Assembly: GCF_900188405.1 (NCBI RefSeq) | Contig: NZ_FZOF01000022.1 | Coordinates: 62,001 to 126,000 of the forward strand | Reading direction: 5' to 3' | From: Actinacidiphila glaucinigra | Lineage (GTDB): Bacteria; Actinomycetota; Actinomycetes; Streptomycetales; Streptomycetaceae | Length of the DNA stretch: 64,000 nucleotides | Shown: positions 8,327 through 16,625 of the stretch, piece after piece | How positions within the stretch are numbered: position 1 is the first letter of the stretch | Layout: the number at the start of each line of letters is the position of its first letter | Notes under the pieces: generated by a model | What the model was told of the DNA's origin: nothing | Database searches by the model: none | Seen by the model: the letters and a program-made list of their open reading frames with translations, nothing else | Program-made: the position numbers and the translations under genes

Positions 8327-9948
8327 GTGATCACGCAACCACGGGTGAGGATCTGCTGGAACGACTGGCCGTTGGCCGCCGCCGGCCCGGTGGTGGCGAG
8401 TGCTCCGAACCAACAGCCGCTGCCCCGCGGGAACGTGTGGTCGGCGGTGACGGTGTACGAGGTCGAGCCGCTGCGGGTGAAGGTCTGCGCGCCGTCGGCG
8501 GTGCCGCGCTCCCCCTTCGCGTCGCTCGTGTACCAGGCGACCGTGACGGTCACCGGGCGTGCGTCACTGGTGCGCACCTGGATCGTGGCCGAGGCGCTGA
8601 ATACACCCGTCTGGCGGAGCGAGGTGACGGAGACGTCGCTCACGCTCACCGGCGGTGTCGGCGACGTGGAGGGCGACGCCGGCGGCGTGGTCGTCACGGA
8701 CGCGGAGGCCGTGGCCGAGACCGTCGTGGTCGGTGTCGGCGTGCTCGGCGCTGTCGGCGTGGTGACGGCGGTGGGCCCGGTGGTCGCCGGGCTGCTCTCC
8801 GGCTGCGAGGGCGACGGACTCGTCGGACCGGGCGAGGGACTGCCCGGTGGAGCCGTCGTCCCCGGCGTGGCGGAGCTGCCGCGCGGGGTCGCTCTCGTCG
8901 TTTCCCCTGTCCAGTTGGCGGTCGTCTGCCGTGGGGCCTCGCCCGAGGCCACCGCGGCGAAGGTCAGCAGGCCGGCGATGATCAATCCGCCCACCGCGGC
9001 GAGCATGCCCTGACGCGTCAGGCGCCGCGCGCCGCCGCGGACCAGGGTCGTGGCCAGATCGGCCGTCCCCGGCGCCGGTCCCGCAGAGGGGAAGAGCAGC
9101 GGCAGCAGTGCCGCGAGCGCGGCGAGCCTGCGCTGACCTCGCTCCTCCCAGTCGCTCCCGTAGGCCGCTCCCGCGATCACCTCCAGTTCCGCGACGAACG
9201 CCTCGGCGTCGGCCGGACGCTCCTCCGGGTCCTTCGCCATCCCGCGGAGGATCAGGCCGCGTACCGCTTCCGGAGCCCGCTCCACCGGCACCGGGGCCTC
9301 GATGTGCTGTACGGCCAGTTCGGCGAAGTTGTCGCCTCGGAAGGGCTTGCTGCCGGTGAGGCACTCGTAGAAGGTCGCCGTCGCCGCGTACACATCCGTC
9401 GCGGGCGACGCCGTACGCCCGTTCCACTGCTCGGGGGCCATGTAGGCGGGCGTTCCCGCCACGGCCCCTTGGGTCCCGCTGCGCAAGGCGATGCCGAAGT
9501 CGACCAGCTTCGACGATCCGTCCACCGCGACCAGGACGTTCTCCGGTTTGTAGTCGCGGTGCACCACACCGGTGCGGTGGGCGGCGCCGAGGCCCAGCAA
9601 CGACCCCTTGAGCACCACCAGAGCGGCCTCGGGCCCGGTGGCTCCTTCCTGCCGGAGGAGCGCCCTCAGCGGTAAGCCGTCGACCAGCTCCATGACGATC
9701 GCGGCACCCCGGGGACCCTCCACGTACTCGTACAGACTGACGACATACGGTGTATCGAGACCTCCCAGCAACTGTGCCTCGGCGCGGAACTCCTGGAGGA
9801 ACTCCGGATCGGCCCGGAGTTCGTCGCTCAGGTACTTGATCGCGACGGGCGCTGACGTGGCGTCATGGGACGCGAGCACCACGCGACCGCCGCCGCCCGA
9901 GCCCAGCTCTCTGGTCTCGGTGTACCCGGGAGCCCTCCAGCCGCTCAT
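8323..9948 (-). CDS. PknB-type transmembrane Ser/Thr protein kinase
   Basis: 541 aa with AGGGGGG upstream of the ATG. The N-terminal kinase domain (about 8-270) has a Gly-rich loop (GSGGGG), the ATP-binding Lys38, catalytic HRDYKPEN (130-137), DFG (150-152) and APE (171-173), so it looks active. A single membrane helix (GMLAAVGGLIIAGLLTFAAV) follows, then a Ser/Thr/Pro linker and a beta-sandwich exterior of about 110 residues; no PASTA repeat is present. It would sense an external signal and phosphorylate cytosolic targets. The gene is translationally coupled to the single-pass membrane protein downstream, its most obvious partner. Confidence 0.93.
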   Translation of the reverse strand: MSGWRAPGYTETRELGSGGGGRVVLASHDATSAPVAIKYLSDELRADPEFLQEFRAEAQLLGGLDTPYVVSLYEYVEGPRGAAIVMELVDGLPLRALLRQEGATGPEAALVVLKGSLLGLGAAHRTGVVHRDYKPENVLVAVDGSSKLVDFGIALRSGTQGAVAGTPAYMAPEQWNGRTASPATDVYAATATFYECLTGSKPFRGDNFAELAVQHIEAPVPVERAPEAVRGLILRGMAKDPEERPADAEAFVAELEVIAGAAYGSDWEERGQRRLAALAALLPLLFPSAGPAPGTADLATTLVRGGARRLTRQGMLAAVGGLIIAGLLTFAAVASGEAPRQTTANWTGETTRATPRGSSATPGTTAPPGSPSPGPTSPSPSQPESSPATTGPTAVTTPTAPSTPTPTTTVSATASASVTTTPPASPSTSPTPPVSVSDVSVTSLRQTGVFSASATIQVRTSDARPVTVTVAWYTSDAKGERGTADGAQTFTRSGSTSYTVTADHTFPRGSGCWFGALATTGPAAANGQSFQQILTRGCVIT

Positions 9949-10134
9949 TCAGTTGTCCCCCCTGAACGTGGCGCGGTGCCGGCGACCGCGTCGACTTTTC
10001 CTCAACAGACACGATTCCTCCGCGACCGGTTCCCGGGGAACCCCCCACCCGGCTGAACACCCCCCGCCGACCGTCCGTACTACGGGGGGACGTGCGTTCC
10101 GATCAACCGAACGGCAACAGGGGAGGCGGCCTGC

Positions 10135-11097
10135 ATGGCCCCATCGCGCCACGTGCTCAGCTCCGTCGTCGCAGGCACGGCCGTCGTCGTGCTGCCGATG
10201 GCCCTGGCGGGACCGGCCGCCGCCCACGGCGCACCGGTGTCCCCGGTCAGCCGCGCCGCGGCGTGCGCGTCCGGAAGCGGACAGTACGTGGGGACGGCCG
10301 CCTGCCGTGCCGCCGCGGCCGCCAACGGCGGGAGCCGGCCCTTCGCGGACTGGGACAACCTCCGGGTCGCCGGGGTCGCCGGCCGCGACCGCCAGGTGAT
10401 CCCGGACGGGAAGCTCTGCAGCGGCGGGCTGGCCGCCTTCCGCGGCCTGGACCTGCCGCGCGCCGACTGGCCGGTCACCCGCCTGACCCCGGGCGCCGCC
10501 TTCACCATGGCGTACGGCACGACCATCCCGCACCAGGGCACGTTCCGGCTGTACCTCACCAAGGAGGGCTACGACCCGACCCGGCCGCTGACCTGGTCGG
10601 CGCTCGCGAGCGACCCCTTCGTGAAGGTCACCGACCCGCCCGTGTCCGGCGGCGCCTACCGCATCGGCGGGCGGCTGCCCTCGGACCGCACCGGGCGGCA
10701 CGTCCTCTTCACGATCTGGCAGAACTCCTCGACGCCCGACACCTATTACTCCTGTTCGGACGTCGTCTTCCCGGCCGCGGCAAAGGCGCCGGCCAAACCC
10801 GCCAAGCCGGCGAAGCCCGCCAGGCCCTCGGCGACGGCGACCTCCGCGAGCCCCACGGCCACGGCCTCCCGGGACGCGGCGTCCCCCTCCGCCGCCCGGA
10901 CCGCCGAATCCGCTGCGGCCGTGCCGGCCTCCCCGCGGGACGCGGTCCACACCCCGGCCACCCGGCCCGTGGCCGCCGAGAGCCAGGGACCGGGACGCAC
11001 CCTGCTGGCCCTCGGCAGCGCCACCCTGCTGGGCGGCATGGCCGCGGTCGCCCTGCTGTTCCGGCTGCGCCGCTCGCCTGGCACCCGGCGCCGGTAG
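10135..11097 (+). CDS. AA10 lytic polysaccharide monooxygenase with C-terminal membrane anchor
   Basis: 320 aa; GGGGAGG precedes the ATG. A signal peptide ends in GPAAA, leaving His31 (HGAPVSPVSR) as the mature N-terminus. This is the first arm of the copper histidine brace; the second is the His of GRHVLFTIWQNSSTPD. The catalytic domain runs to about residue 215. After it come a Lys/Pro/Ala and Ser/Thr-rich linker and a C-terminal hydrophobic helix (LLALGSATLLGGMAAVALLF) ending in RLRRSPGTRRR. There is no carbohydrate-binding module and no sortase motif, so the enzyme is probably tethered to the cell surface by the helix. The family cleaves chitin or cellulose oxidatively; which one cannot be told here. 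Confidence 0.93.
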   Translation: MAPSRHVLSSVVAGTAVVVLPMALAGPAAAHGAPVSPVSRAAACASGSGQYVGTAACRAAAAANGGSRPFADWDNLRVAGVAGRDRQVIPDGKLCSGGLAAFRGLDLPRADWPVTRLTPGAAFTMAYGTTIPHQGTFRLYLTKEGYDPTRPLTWSALASDPFVKVTDPPVSGGAYRIGGRLPSDRTGRHVLFTIWQNSSTPDTYYSCSDVVFPAAAKAPAKPAKPAKPARPSATATSASPTATASRDAASPSAARTAESAAAVPASPRDAVHTPATRPVAAESQGPGRTLLALGSATLLGGMAAVALLFRLRRSPGTRRR

Positions 11098-11144
11098 GCC
11101 GGGCCGCCCGGGGCCGCTCGCCGGGGTCGTGGGATCCTGGCGCG

Positions 11145-11807
11145 GTGTCCTCGTCCGATCTCGCCGGTGCCGTGTTCTTCGACGTCGACGGCACCCTCGT
11201 CCCGGGTACGAGTTCGTCCGTCCATCTGGCCGGCTTCCTCGGCCACCGGGAGGAGCTGGCCCGGGCCGAAGACGCCTACGCAGCTGGTGAACTGAACAAC
11301 CGTCAGGTCTCCGAGCTGGATGCCGCGGGCTGGGCGGGGGTTTCCGCCGAGCGGGTCTCCGGCTGGCTCGACGGGCTTCCCCTGGTGCCGGGCATCGCCG
11401 AGACCGTCGCCTGGTGCCGGCGGAACCGGCTGGTGCCCATCCTGGCGACGCTCGCCTGGTCACCCGTCGGCGGTCATCTGGCCCGGCGGTTCGGCTTCCA
11501 CGCGTTCGGGGGGCCGCGCCTCGAGACGGCCGGCGGCCGGTTCACGGGCCGGGTCGCCAGTCACTTCGACGAGTACGACAAACGGGACGTCGCCCTCGCG
11601 CAGGCACGGCAGTTGGGGCTGGATCCCCGTGAGTGCGGGGCCGTCGGGGACAGCCGCTCCGACCTCCCGCTGTTCGCGTCCGTCGGGTTGAGCGTGGCGT
11701 TCAACGCCTCGGCGGGAGCGCGCGACGCGGCGACCGTCACGGTGGACGACGGCGACCTGCGCAGCGTGCTTCCCGCTCTGGGCCGCATGGTCTCCGCCAC
11801 CGGTTGA
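11145..11807 (+). CDS. HAD-superfamily (SerB-like, subfamily IB) phosphatase
   Basis: 220 aa from a GTG at 11145. Motif I is FFDVDGTLVPG, with the nucleophile and general-acid aspartates. A mostly helical cap follows, motif II lies near ILATLAWSP, a lysine in EYDKRDVAL fits motif III, and motif IV is GAVGDSRSDLPLF. This arrangement is that of phosphoserine-phosphatase-like HAD proteins. In Streptomyces such proteins often act on small phosphomonoesters of unknown identity. It follows the LPMO gene by 47 bp on the same strand, but no functional link is apparent. Confidence 0.85.
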   Translation: MSSSDLAGAVFFDVDGTLVPGTSSSVHLAGFLGHREELARAEDAYAAGELNNRQVSELDAAGWAGVSAERVSGWLDGLPLVPGIAETVAWCRRNRLVPILATLAWSPVGGHLARRFGFHAFGGPRLETAGGRFTGRVASHFDEYDKRDVALAQARQLGLDPRECGAVGDSRSDLPLFASVGLSVAFNASAGARDAATVTVDDGDLRSVLPALGRMVSATG

Positions 11808-11851
11808 CGGCCCGGAGCGCGGCCCCGGAGCGCGGTCCGGAGGACGGCCGC

Positions 11852-12868
11852 CTACCGCAGCGGTTCGCTCAGCTCGACGGAGCGCAGGGCGGCCGCCAGG
11901 GCCTGTTCGTCCCCGACGTCCAGGGCCGTGTCGGTCAGTTTGAGGACGTGTTCGTCGCCGTGTGCCAGGGCCCGTTCGAAGACCTCCTCGGGGGTGAACG
12001 TGCCCTGCGGGGTGTACGCGACGGGCGCGTCCGGCGCGTACATCGCGGTCACCGTCGCGGAGGCCTTCCAGGCGGCCCGCAGGCTCGGCACCCACAGGGC
12101 GCGGGGGAGGGCGGGCAGGGTGCGCAGGACGGCGTTGGGGGCGGTGGCGGCGTGGACCAGCATCGTCTCCTCACCGTGGCCATGCGTGGCGTACCGGTGG
12201 GTGGCCGCACGCACCAGTTCGGTCAGGCGGGTGAGGGCCTCGTCCGGGTCCGTGACGGAGGCCGCCCACACCGGCAGGCCTGTGACGCGGCCGAGCCGCG
12301 CCGGGAAGCCGCCGTCCCGTACGGCGATGGGCGCCACCGCGTCGAGAGCCGCGGCCGCGCTGCCCGCGCCGGGCAGCGGGGCGAGACCCGCGACGGGGTG
12401 GTGGCGGGCGGCCCAGTAGCCGAGGCCGTGGGCGAGTTCGGCCAGACGGGGCGCGGTGGCCTCGCCGGCCAGCAGGGTGCGTACGGCGTGGCCCACCCGG
12501 ATCACCGGATGCGTCGAGCCGCCGTACAGGCCGGGCAGCAGCCGCGGCCACCACTGCGTCAGAACCTCCTGCCAGGGGTGCTCGGCGATCTCGCGCCCGA
12601 AGTAGCCGATCCAGTCGGCGGCGCGGCGTGGATCGCCGAGCGCGGAGCGCCAGTCGGCGGCCGTGACCGGCTCGACGCCGGAGGGGAACTCCTCGAGCTT
12701 GCGCGCGTACAGGTCGAGCCAGCGGTGCACGGCAGCGGCCTGCCCGCGGGCGGCGAGGGCCTCGACGGCCATCGGCGCGTGGTTGGTGAGCCGTCCGAGC
12801 CGTTCGGGCCCCGATCCGTGCAGCCGCTGGAGCGCCTCGTCCAGGGTCCCTGTCGTATCCATGGCCAA
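11852..12868 (-). CDS. questin oxidase (AflY/DUF4243) family protein
   Basis: 338 aa, starting MAMD; the second Met (12862) is an equally good start. The opening signature LTNHAPMAVEALAARG and the conserved HPWQEVLTQWWPRLLPGLYGGSTHPVIRVGHAVR are characteristic of the questin-oxidase-like family. Fungal members (AflY, GedK) open anthraquinone rings in a Baeyer-Villiger-like reaction; the role of bacterial members is not established. No polyketide genes lie nearby. It is a single gene convergent with the HAD phosphatase gene. Confidence 0.8.
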   Translation of the reverse strand: MAMDTTGTLDEALQRLHGSGPERLGRLTNHAPMAVEALAARGQAAAVHRWLDLYARKLEEFPSGVEPVTAADWRSALGDPRRAADWIGYFGREIAEHPWQEVLTQWWPRLLPGLYGGSTHPVIRVGHAVRTLLAGEATAPRLAELAHGLGYWAARHHPVAGLAPLPGAGSAAAALDAVAPIAVRDGGFPARLGRVTGLPVWAASVTDPDEALTRLTELVRAATHRYATHGHGEETMLVHAATAPNAVLRTLPALPRALWVPSLRAAWKASATVTAMYAPDAPVAYTPQGTFTPEEVFERALAHGDEHVLKLTDTALDVGDEQALAAALRSVELSEPLR

Positions 12869-12995
12869 GACGGTAGGCGGATCACCCGGGCGGCGTAACC
12901 GGCCAGGGACGTAAGACCCGGCCTAGGTCCGCCGCCCGGGCGCGCTCGTATCCGGCGCGCTCGTATCCGGCGCGCTCGTGCCCGGTGCCGTGCGC

Positions 12996-13427
12996 CTACG
13001 GTGCTACGGGTGCCGGGACGAGGCCGTCGGCGACGAGGCCGGCCAGGACGGCCTCCCCGAGCGCGTGCACCGCGGACTGCGGGCGCACCATCACGGTGAA
13101 CTCCTTGATCAGGCCCGCCTCGTCGACCTGCAGCAGGTCGATGCCGTGGATGCTCCTGCCGCCCACGGTGGCGCGGAACACCAGCACGGTCGACGGTGCC
13201 CCGGTGCCGTCGGCGCTGGTCTCGACCGTGCCGTCCAGGGTCCCCACGTAGTGGAAGTCCTCGAAGGTGCGCAGCAGGACACCGAAGAGCCCCATCACCA
13301 TGGGCTTGCCCTCGAACGGGGTGAACTTCACGGGGCTGTACAGACGGACGTCGTCGTGGAACAGCTCGTCCAGCGCGCTGAGATCGCTGCGCTCGACGGC
13401 GGACCGGAAGCGTTCGGCGGCGGTCAT
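12996..13427 (-). CDS. SnoaL/NTF2-like small protein
   Basis: 143 aa from an ATG at 13427 with AGGAGG. The cone-shaped NTF2-like fold is indicated by FRSAVERSDLSALDELFHDDVRLYSP, the GKPMVMGLFGVL turn, and the strand pattern HGIDLLQVDEAGLIKEFTVMVRP. The family includes polyketide cyclases, dehydratases and many proteins of unknown role. It is transcribed divergently from the PadR gene, with a palindrome between them, so PadR probably controls it and its substrate may be the PadR ligand. Confidence 0.85.
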   Translation of the reverse strand: MTAAERFRSAVERSDLSALDELFHDDVRLYSPVKFTPFEGKPMVMGLFGVLLRTFEDFHYVGTLDGTVETSADGTGAPSTVLVFRATVGGRSIHGIDLLQVDEAGLIKEFTVMVRPQSAVHALGEAVLAGLVADGLVPAPVAP

Positions 13428-13461
13428 GGCTCCTCCTGGTCGTCCGGCTCCGGACACCGGC

Positions 13462-13493
13462 ACTCAGAAAATTGATTAGTCAGATTCTTGAGT
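13462..13493. promoter_or_regulatory. candidate PadR operator / divergent promoter
   Basis: ACTCAGAA (13462-13469) and ATTCTTGAGT (13484-13493) form an imperfect inverted repeat around an AT-rich core in an otherwise GC-rich intergenic region. TTGATT (13472-13477) and TATCAT (13493-13498) lie within or beside it with a short 15-bp spacer. The position between the PadR gene and its divergent neighbour supports an autoregulatory site; sequence alone does not prove it. Confidence 0.4.
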
Positions 13494-13564
13494 ATCATGG
13501 GGAGCGTCCACACGGAAGAGCGCGGAACGGCACGCCGGGACGGGCGGACGGAAGGGGAGCCGGG

Positions 13565-14134
13565 ATGGCCCTGCGGCACGCGGTACTGGCCGCGCTCCTG
13601 GACGGGGAGCTCAGCGGCTACGAGCTGACGAAGGCGTTCGACATCGGCGTGGCCAACTTCTGGCACGCCCTGCCGCAGCAGCTCTACGCCGAACTGGCCA
13701 GGCTCGAGAAGGAGGGGCTGATCGCGGGCCGGGAGGTCGTCCAGGACAGCCGGCCCAACAAGCGCCTCTTCCACGTCACCGAGGACGGGGTCGGCGAGCT
13801 GGAGCGCTTCGCGGCGGCGGTCGGCAAACCCTCCTTCATCCGCGACGACCTGCTGGTGGCGGTGCAGGCCGCCGACGTCGTCGACGCCGGGGAGCTGATC
13901 GCCCGGCTCGGCGAGCGGGCCGCCTTCGCCGACGCCAAGATCGAGCTGTTCGAACGGCTTCTCGCACGGATGCGCGGCGACCGCGGCGAGGAGGAGTTCC
14001 TCGGCCGCGGCCGCCGCGTCGGCCCGTACCTCACCTGTCTGCGGGGCCTCGCCTTCGAGGAGGGCAACCGGGACTGGTGCCGGCGGGCCGCCGAGGTCCT
14101 GCGGCGGCGGGCCCGCGTCGCGGAGGAGCGCTGA
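13565..14134 (+). CDS. PadR-family transcriptional regulator
   Basis: 189 aa. The ATG at 13565 has GGGGAG upstream. The N-terminal winged helix (LRHAVLAALLDGELSGYELTKAF then LYAELARLEKEGLIAGREV) is diagnostic of PadR. The Vir-like C-terminal helical domain (about 95-189) mediates dimerisation. PadR proteins usually repress a neighbouring detoxification or transport gene and are released by a small aromatic or drug-like ligand. The only clear neighbour is the divergent SnoaL-like gene. Confidence 0.92.
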   Translation: MALRHAVLAALLDGELSGYELTKAFDIGVANFWHALPQQLYAELARLEKEGLIAGREVVQDSRPNKRLFHVTEDGVGELERFAAAVGKPSFIRDDLLVAVQAADVVDAGELIARLGERAAFADAKIELFERLLARMRGDRGEEEFLGRGRRVGPYLTCLRGLAFEEGNRDWCRRAAEVLRRRARVAEER

Positions 14135-14152
14135 CGGCCTGCCGAGCCCGGC

Positions 14153-15097
14153 TCAGCCCGCCCGCAGGGCTGCCGTCAGCCAGGCGACCGCCGGGGACAG
14201 CGCGGGGGGTGCCTCCTGGCCGCCCACCCGCGCCAGCAGCTGCCAGTAGCGCTCATAGCGGGAGTCGTGGGAGATCTCCAGCCGTTCGGCCAGCCACGAC
14301 CGGAACTCGGGACCGTCCGTACGGCCGGACAACTCCGCGTAGGCGGCGACGAGTTCCTCCACGACCGGACGGGCCGTCGGCGAGGCCGGGTCGATGCCCG
14401 CGGCCACCGCGCCGCCGGCGCGCTCGCGCAGCAACTCTGCCGTCCGGCGGGCCGCCGCCGGGTCCGGCCGTCCGCCGTCCGCGAGCGTGTGGCTCTGGTC
14501 GGCGACGGCCCGGCGGACGCCGGCCCTGAAGGCCTCGTCCTGGATCAGCTCCGCCAGCTCCACCCAGGCGCCCACCTGCTCCGGCGAGGCGTCGTCGGGG
14601 AGTTCGGGCAGCGCGGCGCGCATCATGGCCGGGAATCCGGGGTCGACGTCGATGCCGCTCACGATGTGGTCGACGAACTCGTCGACGAGGCGGCGGCGTT
14701 CACGGTCCGAGAGGGTGGCGAGTCGGTGCATCAGTTCCGTCTCCTGTGGTGAGGCCCCGCGCCCCGCGACCGTCCGCAGCACCGCCTGGCGGATCCGCAG
14801 GGTGCGGATCTGCACCTCCAGGGCCTCGGCGTGGGCCGCGGCGACCTCGGCGACGGTGACCCGGCTGTCCAGGATGGAGTGGACGGACGCGAGGTCGATG
14901 CCGAGGTCGCGCAGTGTGCGCACGAGGGCCAGGCGGTCCAGCGCGGCCCGGTCGTAGAGCCGGTAGCCGGCGGGTGTCCGATCGGTCGGCGGCACCACTC
15001 CGGTGTCCGACCAGTACCGGATGGTCTTCACGGTCAGACCGGTCAGCCGGGCCAGGTCACCGATGGTGTGGAGGGTGTCGTCGTCCATGTCCGCCAT
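14153..15097 (-). CDS. MerR-family transcriptional regulator
   Basis: 314 aa; Met4 (15088) is an alternative start. The N-terminal MerR helix-turn-helix is clear (HTIGDLARLTGLTVKTIRYW, then GYRLYDRAALDRLALVRTLRDLGIDL). A dimerisation helix and a large helical C-terminal domain of about 200 residues follow. There are no metal-binding cysteines, so an organic effector is likelier than a metal. It is divergent from a small membrane-protein gene; a dyad typical of MerR sites lies between the two. Confidence 0.92.
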   Translation of the reverse strand: MADMDDDTLHTIGDLARLTGLTVKTIRYWSDTGVVPPTDRTPAGYRLYDRAALDRLALVRTLRDLGIDLASVHSILDSRVTVAEVAAAHAEALEVQIRTLRIRQAVLRTVAGRGASPQETELMHRLATLSDRERRRLVDEFVDHIVSGIDVDPGFPAMMRAALPELPDDASPEQVGAWVELAELIQDEAFRAGVRRAVADQSHTLADGGRPDPAAARRTAELLRERAGGAVAAGIDPASPTARPVVEELVAAYAELSGRTDGPEFRSWLAERLEISHDSRYERYWQLLARVGGQEAPPALSPAVAWLTAALRAG

Positions 15098-15120
15098 CCT
15101 GGGGTCTCCCGCCGCGGGAG

Positions 15121-15174
15121 ACTCAAGCTCCCGCCCCGAGGGTGCGGCCCCGCGCTTGAGTGCCCGTACTCAGG
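15121..15174. promoter_or_regulatory. candidate MerR-type operator
   Basis: ACTCAAG (15121-15127) and CTTGAGT (15155-15161) are exact inverted copies. The second copy also begins a tight dyad, TGAGT-gcccgt-ACTCA (15157-15172). The site lies between the MerR gene and the divergent membrane-protein gene. I cannot identify a convincing -10 at the long spacing that MerR promoters use. Confidence 0.35.
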
Positions 15175-15206
15175 TGCGATCCCGCCGCGGCTTCCAGACT
15201 CGCGTC

Positions 15207-15551
15207 ATGACTCCTCCGGTCGATCGCTTCCCGACACGGCGCGCCGAGAACCGGACCGCCGTCGGGATGTTCCTCACCAGCCTCCTCCTGGCCGTCGCCA
15301 CGTACGTCGCGGTCGGTCTGTGGGAGGTGACCCACACTTTCTGCCTCGACGGGCCGGGCTGCCCCGGGCCCGACGCCGTCGACCTCGCCGTGTACGGCTC
15401 CGTCCTCGGCCTGCCGGCCGTCTACTTCGCCGGTACGGCCGTGGTCCTGATGCGCCGCGGCGTCACGGCCGCCGCGGGCGTGCAGGCGGTCTTCCTGACG
15501 GGGTGGCTCGTGCCGGCGTCGGTGCTCGCCCTGAGGCTGCTCGCTTCGTGA
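15207..15551 (+). CDS. small integral membrane protein, unknown function
   Basis: 114 aa. Three membrane helices can be read: FLTSLLLAVATYVAVGLW, LAVYGSVLGLPAVYFAGTAVVL and AGVQAVFLTGWLVPASVLAL. Two cysteines sit in the external loop (FCLDGPGCPGP), possibly a disulfide. It is divergent from the MerR gene and convergent with the LysR gene. I do not recognise a named family. Its position suggests it is the MerR target. Confidence 0.65.
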   Translation: MTPPVDRFPTRRAENRTAVGMFLTSLLLAVATYVAVGLWEVTHTFCLDGPGCPGPDAVDLAVYGSVLGLPAVYFAGTAVVLMRRGVTAAAGVQAVFLTGWLVPASVLALRLLAS

Positions 15552-15566
15552 CCACCGCACCGCGCC

Positions 15567-16520
15567 TCACCACGCGCGGGCCTCGCGCAGCAGCAGGTCG
15601 CGGACGAGGCCGAGGTGCGGGTGGTGGCCGGCGCCCGGGCGCTGGACGAGGTGGGCGGTGTTGATGGGCGGGTCGTCGGGTTCCAGCAGCGGCACGAGCG
15701 TCCCCTCGGCCAGAGCGGCGGCGCACAGGTAGCGGGGGAGGACGGTGAAGCCCGCGCCGGCGGCGACGGCGGCCAGCACGCCCCGCAGGTCGGGTACGGT
15801 CACGGCGGCCTGGCCGGTGAGCCGGCGGCCGAACACATGGCGCCAGTAGCGGCGGGCGATCGGCAGGTCCTCGGCGTACGAGACGAGCGGGACGCCGCTC
15901 AGCGCGCCGGGCCCGCCGGACGCCACGTCCAGCCGGGCGGCCCGCGACGGGGCGGCCACCAGTACGAACTCCTCGTCCATCAGGGGGACGGCGCTGAGCA
16001 GCCGGCCGCGCGGGCGGTGCGTGGAGATCACCAGGTCGTGCTGTCCGGCCCGCAGCGACTCCAGCAGGTCGTCGGTGAGCCCGGTACCGATCCGCAGCCG
16101 TACCCCGCGCTCGACGAGCGGGGCCAGCGCCGGCAGCACACGCTCGCACAGCAGCTCCGCCGGGCCCCCGAGGCGGACCGGCTCGGCCGGGACGTCCGGG
16201 TCGCCGTGCCCGCGCTCGGCGACGGCGGCGAGCGCGTCGAGCGGTTCGGCCACCCGGCCGGCGAGCTCGTCGGCGAAGGGCGTGGCGGCGACCCCGCGGG
16301 GCAGCCGCTCGAAGAGCTCCCGGTCCAGCTGTCCTTCGAGCGTACGGATCTGGGTGGTCACCGTCGGCTGGGACAGTCCCAGGAGCCGGGCGGCCGCGGT
16401 GAACGAGCCGGAGCGGTGCACCGCGAGGAACGTGCGCAGCAGGGTCAGGTCCAGCGAACCCCCCGCGGCCCGGTGTTCCGGGCGCATTCCCGGAGACCCA
16501 TTGGAATCCGTATGGCTCAT
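15567..16520 (-). CDS. LysR-family transcriptional regulator
   Basis: 317 aa from 16520; an in-frame ATG at 16487 is a possible shorter start. The helix-turn-helix is at DLTLLRTFLAVHRSGSFTAA and LSQPTVTTQIRTLEGQL, followed by a substrate-binding domain (VRLRIGTGLTDDLLESLRAG, EEFVLVAAPSRAARL). It is divergent from the DJ-1/PfpI gene, with a pair of direct repeats between and inside the two starts. That is the classic LysR arrangement for autoregulation plus activation of the divergent gene. Confidence 0.92.
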   Translation of the reverse strand: MSHTDSNGSPGMRPEHRAAGGSLDLTLLRTFLAVHRSGSFTAAARLLGLSQPTVTTQIRTLEGQLDRELFERLPRGVAATPFADELAGRVAEPLDALAAVAERGHGDPDVPAEPVRLGGPAELLCERVLPALAPLVERGVRLRIGTGLTDDLLESLRAGQHDLVISTHRPRGRLLSAVPLMDEEFVLVAAPSRAARLDVASGGPGALSGVPLVSYAEDLPIARRYWRHVFGRRLTGQAAVTVPDLRGVLAAVAAGAGFTVLPRYLCAAALAEGTLVPLLEPDDPPINTAHLVQRPGAGHHPHLGLVRDLLLREARAW

Positions 16521-16543
16521 GATGGCGATCCTATTGGAATCCG
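16500..16543. promoter_or_regulatory. direct repeats ATTGGAATCCG, candidate LysR sites
   Basis: ATTGGAATCCG occurs at 16500-16510 and 16533-16543, 33 bp apart (about three helical turns). The first copy lies just inside the LysR reading frame and the second upstream of it. Spacing on one face of the helix and the position between divergent genes fit a LysR tetramer. Confidence 0.45.
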
Positions 16544-16625
16544 ATGGGTGACCCGTCCTACCGTCGTGCTGTCCGGCCCGCCGCGACGCGGGCCGGCCGC
16601 AACCGACACCCCAAGGAGACCTCAC

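Noticed and set aside
10092-11807. Fusion of LPMO region and HAD phosphatase
   Set aside because: The open frame upstream of 11145 is out of frame with the LPMO and lacks any motif; the HAD motif I lies just after the GTG.
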